Below are positions 1 through 10,991 of a stretch of 64,000 bases of DNA, one piece after another. Location of the stretch: the NCBI RefSeq assembly GCF_015706575.1, contig NW_024037056.1, forward strand, positions 17,659,405-17,723,404, in the 5' to 3' direction. How positions within the stretch are numbered: the stretch's first letter is position 1; every line of letters begins with the position of its first letter. A program made the translations under genes and the position numbers. Below the pieces are notes generated by a model. It saw nothing but the letters and a program-made list of their open reading frames with translations, was not told the origin of the DNA and did not search any database. The DNA comes from Patiria miniata. Lineage: Eukaryota > Echinodermata > Asteroidea > Valvatida > Asterinidae.

Positions 1-735
1 TGAGTTAATCGCTCGGAGCATTTGCTCGTATTTGCTTCTTTACAACAATGTCTGATCCAGAGCCTCCCCCCCCCCCCACACACACATACAAGTCTTGGAT
101 CTCACGCTTTGGACAATCCCGAACCTGCCACTGCAAATAGAGGTGGCACAAAAGAGCAAACCATTGGAATATGCGCTGTCATGGTTTACTTTGCATCATT
201 TAAAGCCTTTGTTCATCCACAAATATTGATCTTAAGTCGTCATGGAGAGGCTGTCCGCACCATGTTGGGTCCACAGTAAAGTGAAAGTAAAGCGCTTCAC
301 AGACTGTTCGCCCAAAAAGTAAACACTTTAACTGCAAACATTGGATCATGATGTGCTTGGGAATCGAATTCGGAAAAACAACAAAATATATTCCTTCCAC
401 CGTGTGTCATTGTACAACCAACAAAATCAGAAGCATATTTGAAGGTGTTGTTCATCACGAAATCGTCTTGAATATTTTCAAATAAGACCTGAAAGTTTGG
501 AAGATTGACAATCATTGGTGTTTTAGGTTTGCAGTAGCACCATGTAGTCAATATCTTTGGTGACGTGTGTGTTTCTGAAAACATTAGTGAGGCGTTCTGG
601 CAAAATGAAACGGACCTGCGCACAGGCCGAAGTGGAGGGGAAAAAGAACCGGTTTCAGTATTTTCTATGAGGGCAATGACATAACAAAATTCAAATGAAT
701 AAAGAAATTGAAACGAAACGAGGCCTTTTACTTAC
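1..735. other. Left edge, no gene recognised
   Basis: No exon could be identified here on either strand. It should contain, or lead off the window towards, the next exons of the nrf-6-like gene on the minus strand, which leaves its exon at 736-805 in phase 2. A C run near 66-77 and short open frames without family resemblance are all that is visible. Confidence 0.4.
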
Positions 736-3700
736 AACGTTACAATGGCTCCTGTCTTCCAGGGGTAAGGGACGACACAACTGAACTCGGCACTTGACCC
801 GATTTCTACGTATGCAAATACAAGATCCCTACAGTTTAAAAATAATCTCTTGCGATTTTTAGCGTAGCAACCACAGACGAAAAATATTCAATTTGAAGTT
901 CACTTTCCACATAAAAAATGATAGCAAGGTCGTCCCCGCTTTTTAATTTTTAGAGAGAGCGCAAGACGTCCTAAATCGGCCGTAAAAACAAAACATTTAA
1001 TTTCAAAATTCGTTAGGAGTAAAAACAATTCCAATTTATGATTAGCCCAGGGTATAAACAAACGAATTAAAGAACATTTCGACGATGGGATAGTGCAGTG
1101 GGTTCGGGTTTCCTCAGAATTTTATTCTTCAGTTGGTCCTTTCCTACCTGGAATACTTTGGACGATTTCCTTGAGATCGGCTTCGGTGCAGCTGGAGGGC
1201 ACGCACAAGCCCACGGTGAGCGTTGCGACCTGCAGATAAAGTACCAATGTTACGTGTCACACAGATGCACATGAATAAACCTGTAAGTCTCGGTAATTCT
1301 CCCACATTGTCGGTTTCTAACGGATGTCTGATTGGAAAAAAAACATGCGGTAAAATGTACCGCACTACGGCTGTTTTGGAACAAAGAGGTCTGGTAGAGA
1401 TATTGTTCTTTTCGGGTTTTTATTTCAATTTGAATCATCTCTGCATAAGATGACGTGGCTGAAACCTGTTAGGTCAATTTTGATTAAGACTTTTAATGTG
1501 ATTCTCTGTTTGGGTGGCGAAAACAATACACTCTGATACATACCGAGGCCCAGTAATTGAGGCTACAGTACTTCGTCTGGAATGGAGCGTCTTGGTTCCA
1601 GACATTCACTGCCTGACATTGCTCAAAATTGCCCAGACTGGCTGCATTGTACGTCGTCAGCACCTTCAGATTTAGAATGTCTCCGTTTGATAGCCACACT
1701 GTTAAAAAAATAAGATATTCAGTTATTTCTTTCATGTTTTTCGGAAGTTCATAGATGTCTTTACTGCCGACAAAATGCTGCGTCCAATAGGCCATGTAGA
1801 AATTGCAATACATTGTTACATCAGAATATTGTGATTATTTGGTTTTGTTTACAAATGCGAATTTCAACACCAAGTCTCGAGATCAACTGAAGTGAGTAAA
1901 GGTTAATTCGAAATTCGATCCTATTTAGAAAGTACTTTTGAGGTTAACGTTTGTTTTGTTGGAACAAAAACGATACTAATTCGAAAAAGCCTGAAAACAT
2001 CAGATGACCAATATGTTAATGTTTGTTTTGCTTGCACACTTCCGAACGATAACTTCTACATCAAAAACAATTTTCAAAAGTTTTAACACACTCACAAATT
2101 TATGATGTTCCACGTATTGACAATAATAATATGGTTATATTTTTTGGTACCATGACAACAAAATGGCTGTTCTTGCTTTCATTATTGCCTATTTGAAAAT
2201 TGTTATAAAGAAATGTTCATGACGACATAAATTGCCGATTGTTAACAAGAAACGGCTCGTAAAACGCAAATTTGATATGAATTAATATTAGAAGTAATGC
2301 ACTAAAAGAAATATTACGGGTGTATCTCTTTGTGAAAATGTTCGTTTGTTTTAAAATTGATTAGGGCCAGCTCGGCCACAGTTTTCCAATCAATACAAGA
2401 TTTATTGGGTGAGTAAGCCTACCATCGCTGAAATCTTTCCATCATGAAAAGCTTCGAATCCTATTATGGATTTTCACATCTTTATATCGTGAATACAAGA
2501 CTAGATAAGTGGATCCATGAGTTCAGATATGCGTTCAAATTGAAGGAAAATGTGAGGCTACTCACTTTGGCTCGCGTATGGCTGGCCGTTGCCTATGTCG
2601 GTCAGAAACTGCAGAGTGTTGTTCGCGCAGACCGTGGAGACATTTTGGAGAACATTGTCTTGGAGATACCTCGCGAGCACATTTTGGGCGGCCATCGTCA
2701 AGCCCTGCAAGTCTAACTCCTCGGGTACTAAGCCGAGATCCACAAGGAGTTGCCGTACGTCTTTAAGAGTCGTCGAGTTTTCTGAGAACAAGTCAAGTCC
2801 CGCGGCCGAGCTGTTGGAAACGAGAAGAGCTTGGAGTTGTTGGGACAAGTCGTTCAGCGAGACAGAAGCTAGTGTCTCAGCTACTTGCTCTACGAGGGCG
2901 TCAGGAACTGGTGCGTCCCCGAGCAGCTGACGGATAAGTTGCTCTATGATAGCAGCCTGGACTTGATCGCTTCCGTTATCTGGAGATGATATAAGTTCTC
3001 CGAGAATCTGGGTTAAACTGTCGAGCAAGCCCGAGGCCACAAGTTGGTCTATGACTTCGTCCGGGACACCCGCGTCTCTAAGCAGCTGACGGACAACCTG
3101 TTCTATGATCACGGCCTGAACTTGATCGCTTCCACTATCCGGAGATGATAAAATCTCCGCGAGTGCCTGGGTTAAACTTTCGAGCAAGCCCGAGGCCACA
3201 AGTTGGTCTATGACTTCGTCCGGGACACCCACGTCGCTTAGCAGCTGACGGACAACCTGTTCTATGATCACGGCCTGAACTTGATCGCTTCCACTATCCG
3301 GAGATGATAAAATCTCCCCGAGTGTCTGGGTTAAACTGTCGAGCAAGCCCGAGGCCACAAGTTGGTCTATGACCTCGTCCGGGACACCCGCGTCGCTTAG
3401 CAGCTGACGGACAACCTGTTCTATGATCACGGCCTGAACTTGATCGCTTCCACTATCCGGAGATGATAAAATCTCCGCGAGTGCCTGGGTTAAACTTTCG
3501 AGCAAGCCCGAGGCCACAAGTTGGTCTATGACCTCGTCCGGGACACCCGCGTCGCTTAGCAGCTGACGGACAACCTGTTCTATGATCACGGCCTGGACTT
3601 GATCGCTTCCACTATCCGGAGATGATAAAATCTCCGCGAGTGCCTGGGTTATACTTTCGAGCAAGCCCGAGGCCACAAGTTGGTCTATGACCTCGTCCGG

Positions 3701-4375
3701 GACACCCACGTCGCTTAGCAGCTGACGGACAACTTGTTCGATAATCGCTGCTTGGACCGGATTGCTTCCGTTAGTTGGGGAAGCAAGAATATCTTGTAGC
3801 GGTTGGATCAGACTGTCCAGTGAGGTGGAAGCTAGCAGATTGGCTAGCTGCTGTACGACCTCGTCTGAGACTTGTGCGTCTCCGAGAAGCTGACGGATAA
3901 CTTGTTCGATGATCGCAGCCTGGACTTGATTGCTTCCATTGATCGGGGAAGATAGAAGATCCTGAAGTGGTTGCATCAAACTGTCCAGCGAACCAGAGGC
4001 TAGGAGTTGGGCTAACTGCTGTACTACTTCGTCCGGGACGTCGTCTCCGAGCAGCTGACGGATATATTGCTCTATGATTGCAGCTTGGACTTCTTCGCCA
4101 AGCAAATCCTGAAATTGCTGCAGCGGTTCATCACCAACGGCAGGCGAATCCGTAGTCGCCTCATCTCCACCCACCAAAAGTTGACGGATGAGTTCTTCGA
4201 TGCTCCCGTCCTGTGCTAGGTCGATACCTGGAAACAGGTCCTGGAGTTGCTGGAAGAAATCACTTGGTGTCTCGGTGGCTGTCACCCCAAGGGAAGAATC
4301 CTCTCCCTGCCCCCTGCATAGCTGTGGAGTAAGGACTCCGACGAGCAGGAAAACGATCAGAAAAGGTCGAGCCAT
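736..4375 (-). CDS. nrf-6-like (nose resistant to fluoxetine) protein, N-terminal part, 3' end outside window
   Basis: Four exons read on the minus strand: 4375-2566, 1698-1544, 1229-1148 and 805-736. All splice junctions agree in phase (1, 0, 1, 2). The start at 4375 gives a signal peptide (MARPFLIVFLLVGVLTPQLC), preferred over an upstream in-frame ATG that would bury it. Residues of about 35-545 are a low-complexity helical region with about eight 53-residue repeats. The end of exon 1 (VCANNTLQFLTDIGNGQPYA), exon 2 (NFEQCQAV, QTKYCSL), exon 3 (LTVGLCVPSSC) and exon 4 (C-x7-TGAIVTL) carry the cysteine pattern of the extracellular NRF domain of nrf-6 / acyltransferase-3 membrane proteins. In that family a multi-pass acyltransferase domain follows; here it would lie left of position 1. 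Family function is poorly known beyond lipid or drug uptake phenotypes in nematodes. The large repeat insertion is unusual. Family call fairly sure; function not. Confidence 0.75.
2920..4105 (-). repeat. Coding tandem repeat, 159-bp (53-aa) unit, about 8 copies
   Basis: Within exon 1 of the nrf-6-like gene a 159-bp unit recurs. The block ggacaacctg starts at 3091, 3250, 3409, 3568 and (with one change) 3727, exactly 159 apart. Each unit encodes a stretch like VQAVIIEQVVRQLLSDAGVP then DEVIDQLVASGLLESLTQAL and a Ser/Asp/Gly linker. The heptad-like Ile/Val/Leu spacing suggests two or three amphipathic helices per unit. The central five copies are nearly identical, the outer ones diverged and 1-3 residues longer, which points to recent amplification or conversion in the middle. 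The fold is unknown to me. Confidence 0.9.
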
Positions 4376-4551
4376 GGTTGAGCTAGAACTTGCTTCACTT
4401 TCTAGCAGAATGATTCTCATAATGGGAGACTCGGGTCTTATATCCAAATCTATTTGCGGAGATCTTTACAGAGAAGTCCATTCTATGTTTGTGCGCCGTC
4501 TTAGAAAAATCCTTTCAACAAACATCAGAGATCATGCAGCATTTGCTTCTT

Positions 4552-4559
4552 CTTATATA
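4552..4559 (-). promoter_or_regulatory. TATA box candidate for the nrf-6-like gene
   Basis: Minus-strand TATATAAG about 180 bp upstream of the chosen ATG, giving a 5' leader of roughly 150 bases. No other core promoter element was recognised; inferred from sequence and position only. Confidence 0.4.
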
Positions 4560-4730
4560 GTTTTTTTGTTAAAGGGAATATACAACATTTGCAAACATCG
4601 AAAAATAAAACTACCAAGTTTTTGCGAAATACCTTAATAGGATGTTGGTAAATGACAGTCTAAAGCATCCTGTAAAATTATGGCACCTGGTATACTGTCA
4701 TTTTCAAGAAAAGTGGTATTTTTGTATCAA

Positions 4731-4764
4731 TTTCCAACGCTGATCGGCCGATCAGCGTTGGAAA
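4731..4764. repeat. Perfect 34-bp palindrome
   Basis: Two 17-base halves (tttccaacgctgatcgg and its exact reverse complement) with no spacer. It lies about 360 bp upstream of the nrf-6-like ATG. It could be a cruciform-prone site, a dimeric protein binding site, or the remnant of a tiny fold-back element. Confidence 0.9.
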
Positions 4765-4854
4765 CAACTGGCTTTTTTTTTTAAATACTGGCCCCAATTG
4801 ACCATTGCACTTGTTTGCAATCGATTACAAACCTATGAACGGGTACGAGCCAGC

Positions 4855-4937
4855 TAGACTGGTTCCCTGACCTTACAATTCCCCAATGTATGTAAACTGC
4901 TCTGTTTCTTCTTATATGGAGTCAGGGAACCAGACTA
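4855..4937. repeat. Short inverted-repeat element (TAGnCTGGTTCCC ends)
   Basis: Left end tagactggttccctgac and right end gtcagggaaccagacta are inverted repeats around an 83-bp stretch. The ends resemble those of the 714-bp element at 24806-25519, so this may be a miniature relative. No target-site duplication was found. Confidence 0.5.
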
Positions 4938-6101
4938 CAGGAAAATGATCGTTTTTCTTGGTTTTTATAGCATTTTCGAACCCAAAACCTCAAAAAAGTC
5001 AGTGTAACTATATTTGCTTTATATTTCCAACCCCCCAATTCCATCCATTTCTGAAAATTACAGCAAAAGCAAATGATGTATATTCCCTTTAACTAAGGAA
5101 TTGCCGTGGACATTATTTGTACAAGTTAGTCGCTTTACATCACGAACTGTTGGTTTTGCCCTGTCACCGACATAAGTGCTGTGTTAGTCTTGGTTCAACA
5201 CGCCGACCAACGTGCACTGTTTGTTCCACATAGTAGTAGTGCGCCCTCACACGATATATTTCGGTTCAGAGAAAAATTATTTATAACGTCATCTCAAGGA
5301 CACTTGAATGTTGAACGACTATCTCTCCCCTGTCTATAAAGTGTCTGGCTTTCCTTGCCATAAGCTCAATACGAATAATTCATAGCAATCATAATCATTT
5401 CACATTGTAATGTACATTAAGCAACGCTTTCAACCGAGTTGAAATGCAAGTTCAACATTAAAGGGCCGTACAATTTAAACACACTCAAATTAAAAGGGAT
5501 CGTGACATGAAATTTACACAGGATCATCGTGAAAAAATTCATTCCTCACAAAGGTGTGAAACTCTTTCTGTTGAAAATGTTTGTGAAGTGCTCTTTTTGA
5601 TGTACCGTCCTTTTCGTCACAACTGAAGGCGCTGTTGCTGTGACGACAGTGAGGCATACATTAGAGTTCAAAGGGCTTTCTGTTCAAATATAGAACCAAA
5701 ACAAAATACAGAAACAGTTTCATAATGTTTTCTCATAAAATTGCTTTGCACTGTAACAACAATGAATTACCAAAAACAGAAAACATTATACAGCGAAAAA
5801 ATCCGAAATTCTGGAAACATTTGTTACTGAAGCAGTTATTGTAACACGGAAGTTTGTGCTTTATTATGACAGCACAGCATCGAAACTATACATTGAAAAT
5901 GGTAATACGAAGACTGAAGTGAAGGTAAAAAAGACACGTCATGGGTGCATTTTCAACGATTTAATTAAAAAAACAGATTTGTTTTCTTGTTCCCCAGCCC
6001 AGGCGCACCTTTGAATGTATGTAAATTAGAAAAAGTACCCTTTGTTAACTAGTGGTTGATTTGTGAAGCGGCACCCGGCGTACTAATGTCGGTCCAACCA
6101 T
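4938..6101. other. Intergenic, nothing recognised
   Basis: AT-rich sequence between the divergent nrf-6-like gene and the first GPCR. It holds a short TATAAA-like stretch near 5335-5340 but no exon or long repeat that I could support. Confidence 0.4.
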
Positions 6102-6108
6102 CTAGTAG

Positions 6109-6322
6109 CGCTCTTTCGTTTTGGACGGTTTCATGACGGTTCGTGACAGCTCGTCATGACGGTCGTCCTGGCAAATCATAGTCCTCGCTAAAACGAACAG
6201 AGGAGCCAGTTGATATTGATCACGCCCCTTCGTTTCAGCGAGTATTGTGATTGGACAGGACGACCGTTATGACGAGCTGTCATGACGAACCGTCATGACT
6301 AACCGTCCAAAACGAAAGAACG
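6109..6322. mobile_element. MITE-like DNA element with ~60-bp inverted ends and 7-bp target duplication
   Basis: The ends form long imperfect inverted repeats (left cgctctttcgttttggacgg, right its near reverse complement), flanked by the direct repeat ctagtag at 6102-6108 and 6323-6329. There is no coding capacity, so it is a non-autonomous DNA transposon copy. A 7-8 bp duplication would fit a hAT-like origin, but the family is not certain. It sits about 210 bp upstream of the first GPCR reading frame. Confidence 0.75.
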
Positions 6323-6531
6323 CTAGTAGGAAAGCTGACGGCTGGTTGTCAGCTGCGCATGGGAAATATATACGCACCGTGAGCTACAAAGCTTTACGGC
6401 CATTCTATGTACGCTAGTAGTCACTGAATCTTGTGGTGACTATAGTGTGATCATGCACATATTGCGTTTGGGAAAAGTTAGTTGAATTAAATGTCCATAT
6501 TTCTTGCTCGATATCGGTCTATATTGGTGGT

Positions 6532-9274
6532 GTGGTAGCAGATAACACAGATAGTTCACATCGAGTCTCGCAGGCAGTTACGTTAAATTGCATCATGGAG
6601 CAGAATATTTTCCAACTCGAATTGTACAATATGAATGCGTCTAACGACGATGAGCCAGGGAACTTCTGTTCGATACCAGACGCACCGATTCTCGATCTCT
6701 CGGATCCCAGTATCGCAGCTCGCTATGAGTACGACTCGGTTCAGAGCGCCCTTGTCACGATCGTCTACCCATGCATCTGCCTATTCGGTATTCTGACTAA
6801 CTCGATATTTCTGCTGACGGTTATTCGGGTACCGTACATGAAGAGCATAACCAACATCTATCTGAGTAATCTGGCAGTATCCGTCGGATATCATGTTTCT
6901 GTCAACAGGTAATTTGCAAAGCAATGTTAGTTACTAGACACAGACCTATACAATCTGTATCAAAACAAAATGCACACCAAATATAACGGAATGCCAGACG
7001 TAGAATGTGTTACCAACCTAGGTAATATAGGTTTGGTTGGAAATATACGCCTTTCCACTTTAAAATGAGACATCAAACGTCCAATAAATCTGATAATTTT
7101 TGACATAGTTAGGCCGAGTAATTTTCTAAGAGAAGTCAAATTGACCATGGGACCAAATTTTCAATTTTAGGCGTTGGGACAAAGGTAGCCTTATATAATT
7201 GCCTCTGTCTGGATATTCGGTGGCCTACAAAAAAATATTTAGCGAGTAAACTCACTTCTAAACACTTTCTTACTATCATTTTGTAAAAGTGCTAAAAAAA
7301 AATTAGCATGAGGTGATAGCAAGGAAATGTTTATAAGTGTGTTTACTCGCTTGTAGACCAGGCACATATCAACAAAGAGGCAATTAGGCTTCCTTATTGT
7401 CCCAACCAACGCCTAAAATTTAAAACTTGGTCCCATGGGCAATTTGACCTCTCTTGGAAAATAACTCATAACTCTGTCAAAAATAATCAGATTTGGGCGT
7501 TTTTAAAGTTGAAAGGTGCATCTTTCAAACCATTCCAATATTATATATGTTGGTTACACATTCTGCGTCTGGCATTCTGTAACATTTTGCTTGCATTTAT
7601 TTATACACACTTTATACACGTAGTATATCAATATATTGCATGTAGTTTTTCACAAATTGCTGCAAATTAATTCGATGCTTATTTTCTATTGTTTAAACTC
7701 TGGCTCAGCACTGTACAAAAAAGATGCATTGCATGTAAAAAAAATTCTCAATAGAAATACAACAAAAGACCAAGCAATGTAGGATGTACAGCGCTACGAA
7801 ATTACGTTTGAACAAAAATGAAACAACACTAACTTGTTCTATGGAAAACGTGGCCTACCCGTACAACTGCGGATATAGAAAGATGTCGTACATGCGCCTG
7901 CAGTAAAAAGAGACATTACATTCTCATTTGGGGACGAGTGTACCTCATTGACTCCCATTAAAATCAACTGATGAGGAAACTAATCGCACTAGAAGTACTC
8001 CTTCCTGAAATAAATTGCATCCATTAAAGGACACAGGAGACCAGAATTAAACGAAGGATATCACTAGCGATGGGGCATTACTGATTAACGTGCATTCATT
8101 ACCATAAGGGAACGTGCGTGTTCAAAATGCAAACATATTTGCTAATATCCTTTCTGTAGAAGATTGCTGGAATACATTACTTGTTTTGAAATGTTTTAGC
8201 ACAATGTTACGTGTTAATTCGTTTTACGTTTCAGCTCTATCAATACTGAACACGAAAATCCGTGATCTTGTTTGTTTTAATCATACAAGTTACTCGTTCA
8301 CTGCACATACTATTTAGTAGCCCCGCTAAGCTTGTTGGTCCATGTATAATTATTTTGCCTCGCTATGATTTTCAAGATAGCGTGCCCGGCCTGATACAGG
8401 TCAAATGAAAGACAACCTATTATAGTGTTTTTAATCTTGTCAACTTTCTTTTCTCACAGGTGCCGGCTTGAGCCTGTGGAAGTACCTATCGACACCAGTA
8501 ACTACTGATTTTTCTATATTTGGTGGAGTCCTCGGCTGTTTAATCACGCAAGCGCTAAACTCGACACCGTTTTTTGCTTCAACATTACTTGTAACAGTCG
8601 TGGCGGTAGAAAGATACCTTGCCATCTGCCGACCAATTGAACACCGGAAAATCAACTCTAGAGGGCGCGCTTTTACCCTTATCGCAGCCACTTGGGCGGC
8701 TGCTTTTTGCTGCGAAGCGTTTCTCCTCCCGTCCTATTCTGTTTACACCTCTAGTTGCGTCATGTGGCCTGACGACCACTATTTCAAGGAATTCCCCAGA
8801 ACCATCGGAAGTTGTTTCACCCCGGCGCTCTGGACAAAGGTACTGGCAGCTTTTGTTCTTACTGTACCCATAGTTTTCGCTTTCATCTTCACTTTCGTGC
8901 TATACTTTCTGATAGTACGAAAACTGGGCAAGCGGATTGGTAAGCGGGCACCCAGCGAGCAGTCTTCGAATCGCGCGAAGTCTCGTCGCACGAGAAATCA
9001 CGTGGCTAAGATGCTGATTATCGCTGGTACCGTATTCTACATCCTCCTGACTCCTCGCACAATAGTGATCCTTTATTACTATATAAAGTTTTTCGCTGGT
9101 ACCACGGGGCTTCCCCCGGGTGTAGAGTTTATACTAGTCACTTCAACCAACATTCTTCTATATGTTAATTCTGTGACAAATCCTATCATTTATGTATTTT
9201 CAAACAAGCGTTACCGAACGGCTGTTATACAAGCATTTTACCCAGGTTCAAAAGTTATCACGGTTTCTCATTAA
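6532..9274 (+). CDS. Class A peptide-type GPCR, paralog 1 (frame broken by 4-bp insertion)
   Basis: Exon 1 runs from 6532 (alternative starts 6595 and 6631) to 6908 and exon 2 from 8460 to 9274. Exon 1 encodes an extracellular N-terminus (CSIPDAPILDLSDPS), TM1 and most of TM2. Exon 2 encodes TM3 with ERY in place of DRY (VAVERYLAICRP), the ECL1/ECL2 cysteines (GVLGC, SSCVMWPDD), a basic third loop (NRAKSRRTRNHVAKML), TM6 LLTPRT and TM7 NSVTNPIIY. Compared with the paralog at 18379-21727, exon 1 has four extra bases (cgtc) near 6891-6894 within TM2, so splicing to the phase-2 acceptor exon gives an early stop. Everything else looks intact, so this is a very young pseudogene, a polymorphism, or a sequence error. 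The overall look is of neuropeptide receptors of the TRHR/GHSR/neuromedin-U group; the ligand is unknown. Confidence 0.75.
6962..7592. repeat. 630-bp long inverted repeat (fold-back element) in GPCR-1 intron
   Basis: The left end reads aaaatgcacaccaaatataa and the right end its diverged reverse complement. Matching continues inward through tggtcccatgg (7144-7155 and 7429-7440) to the central pair gcgagtaaactcac / gtgtgtttactcgc, so nearly the whole length can fold. No coding sequence. A non-autonomous fold-back or MITE copy inserted in the intron. Confidence 0.75.
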
Positions 9275-10991
9275 ACAGTTTTCTTATCTCGCAAAATATA
9301 CGCGGTTGCGAAAAAGAAAAAGTTTTTGTAAAAAGATAAAGGAAAGTATTTGTGATTTTCAAATTGAACAAAAATTCGCAAACAAAGACTAGCGTGGTTT
9401 CAACCGTGACATCATGATTGGGCGCCTTGCGTATGTTGTAGAATGATTCGTTTCGAACATAGGACCAGGCAGGGATAGGGTGTTGAATTCATTACATCCA
9501 CAAACAAAATGCGCATTGTATGACAAGCATGGAATAAGTAATATTACGTCATAACTATCGGTGAGATGAAAGGGGTGCTCAGAAATTAACCACCCACTAC
9601 TTTCGCTATTTGACACTAAGCAAATTCATTGTTCAAAAATGGCAGCGAATTTGTAATACTAGATAGGCAACATTTGTAAACTGATTAAGTATAGTAACTC
9701 AAGTTGTGTTGTATATATAAAATTGTCTTTATGTGTCTTCAATTATGTGCATCACTATCTTTAAAAAAAAATTGTAAAAAAACCCCTAAAAAAACAAAAC
9801 GAATCTATGGGTAGTCATGCTGAAAATTTACCTTTTGTGTTCAACAAATCCAATGTGTCGAATTATTAACTTTATGCTATCATATGTTTTACTAAGCCAA
9901 AAACAAAATGCACTATATTTTCTGTTTCAGGCGTCTGTAACCGTGAGAAAGCATTCTGCTTTGGGTTTCTTTTGCGCACAAACAGCCGGCCTTGCCAGAT
10001 AAAAAAAATAGACCCCGAAATTGTTATTGAAGAAGTATAGTGTATAGTAGCACAAACATTAGGTTTAAACCTTTGTTCTTATAATTTGTCTATGGTTAAA
10101 CCAAAGTTGACAATATTATTTTAAAAAATAAGCTACTTCTTCATACATGTATATAGAAGAAACTCGTTAATGTGTTTAACTTTAGTAGAGTCTACCAAAA
10201 ATATTAAGTGGTATACAAAAATATTTGGGCCTAGACTGGGCAAGCTCGAGGGTTACTGGTACCATTTGTTCCAAATTAATAAACAGTTGGGGTTATAGGG
10301 GTCGGATCTAGTGATTGTAGCTAGGAAAGCTTGGTAAACTGCCACAGGGAGTGGGTTGGTATATGCTGGAAAACCGGTGAAACAATTTTGAGAGGAAAAA
10401 AAGCGCAAACAGAGTGAATTAGTTGGTGATCGTTTGCTCCCAGCCATATGTTTATGTTAAGTTTATTATTAATGTCACTCCTTAGGGGGTTTCAAAGCTG
10501 GTCCCAGACCAATTTGGTCTGAGGGTCGTATAACGTACCGGTAGTCATTCGAGTCAAATTTTGGCAAAGGTGAGGCTGAAGGAAGTCTGTAGGGGAGACA
10601 GTCAGTCAGTCAGTCAGTAAGTCAATCCGTGAGATAGGAACAAAGATGATTGTGGCTGGCTAGAGAAGCATTTGGTATAAAATTGAGTAAAGTGAAGCGT
10701 CTTCTCTCAGCTGCTATAATGAACTCGCTTCACACATCATTTGGTATAAGTGGCACCTGTTCCTCGTCAGTTGTGTTAGCCTGCATTTCAAGCCGTGATC
10801 TCGGGACCCGTCTCCTGTAAGGTCACAAAATATGCATCATGAAATTCTGGTCTGTTGTCTGTGTGTAGCAAGTCTTAATTAGTAACTTAATACATAGCGA
10901 CTCGAACCAATTAGACTCAATGTTTCATCAGCCATTCATTCATTACTTTGTGTTAGCTATTATGCAACCAATCAGGACATCTCCTTTTATT
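9275..10991. other. Intergenic between convergent genes, nothing coding seen
   Basis: Lies between the 3' ends of GPCR-1 (+) and the SLC18B1-like gene (-). It contains A-rich tracts and a short (cagt)n run at about 10598-10617. Minus-strand AAATAAAAGG directly after the SLC18B1-like stop codon may serve as its poly(A) signal. Confidence 0.4.

Noticed and set aside
297-623. 108-codon minus-strand frame near the left edge
   Set aside because: No resemblance to the expected membrane segments of the nrf-6 family and no convincing splice sites.
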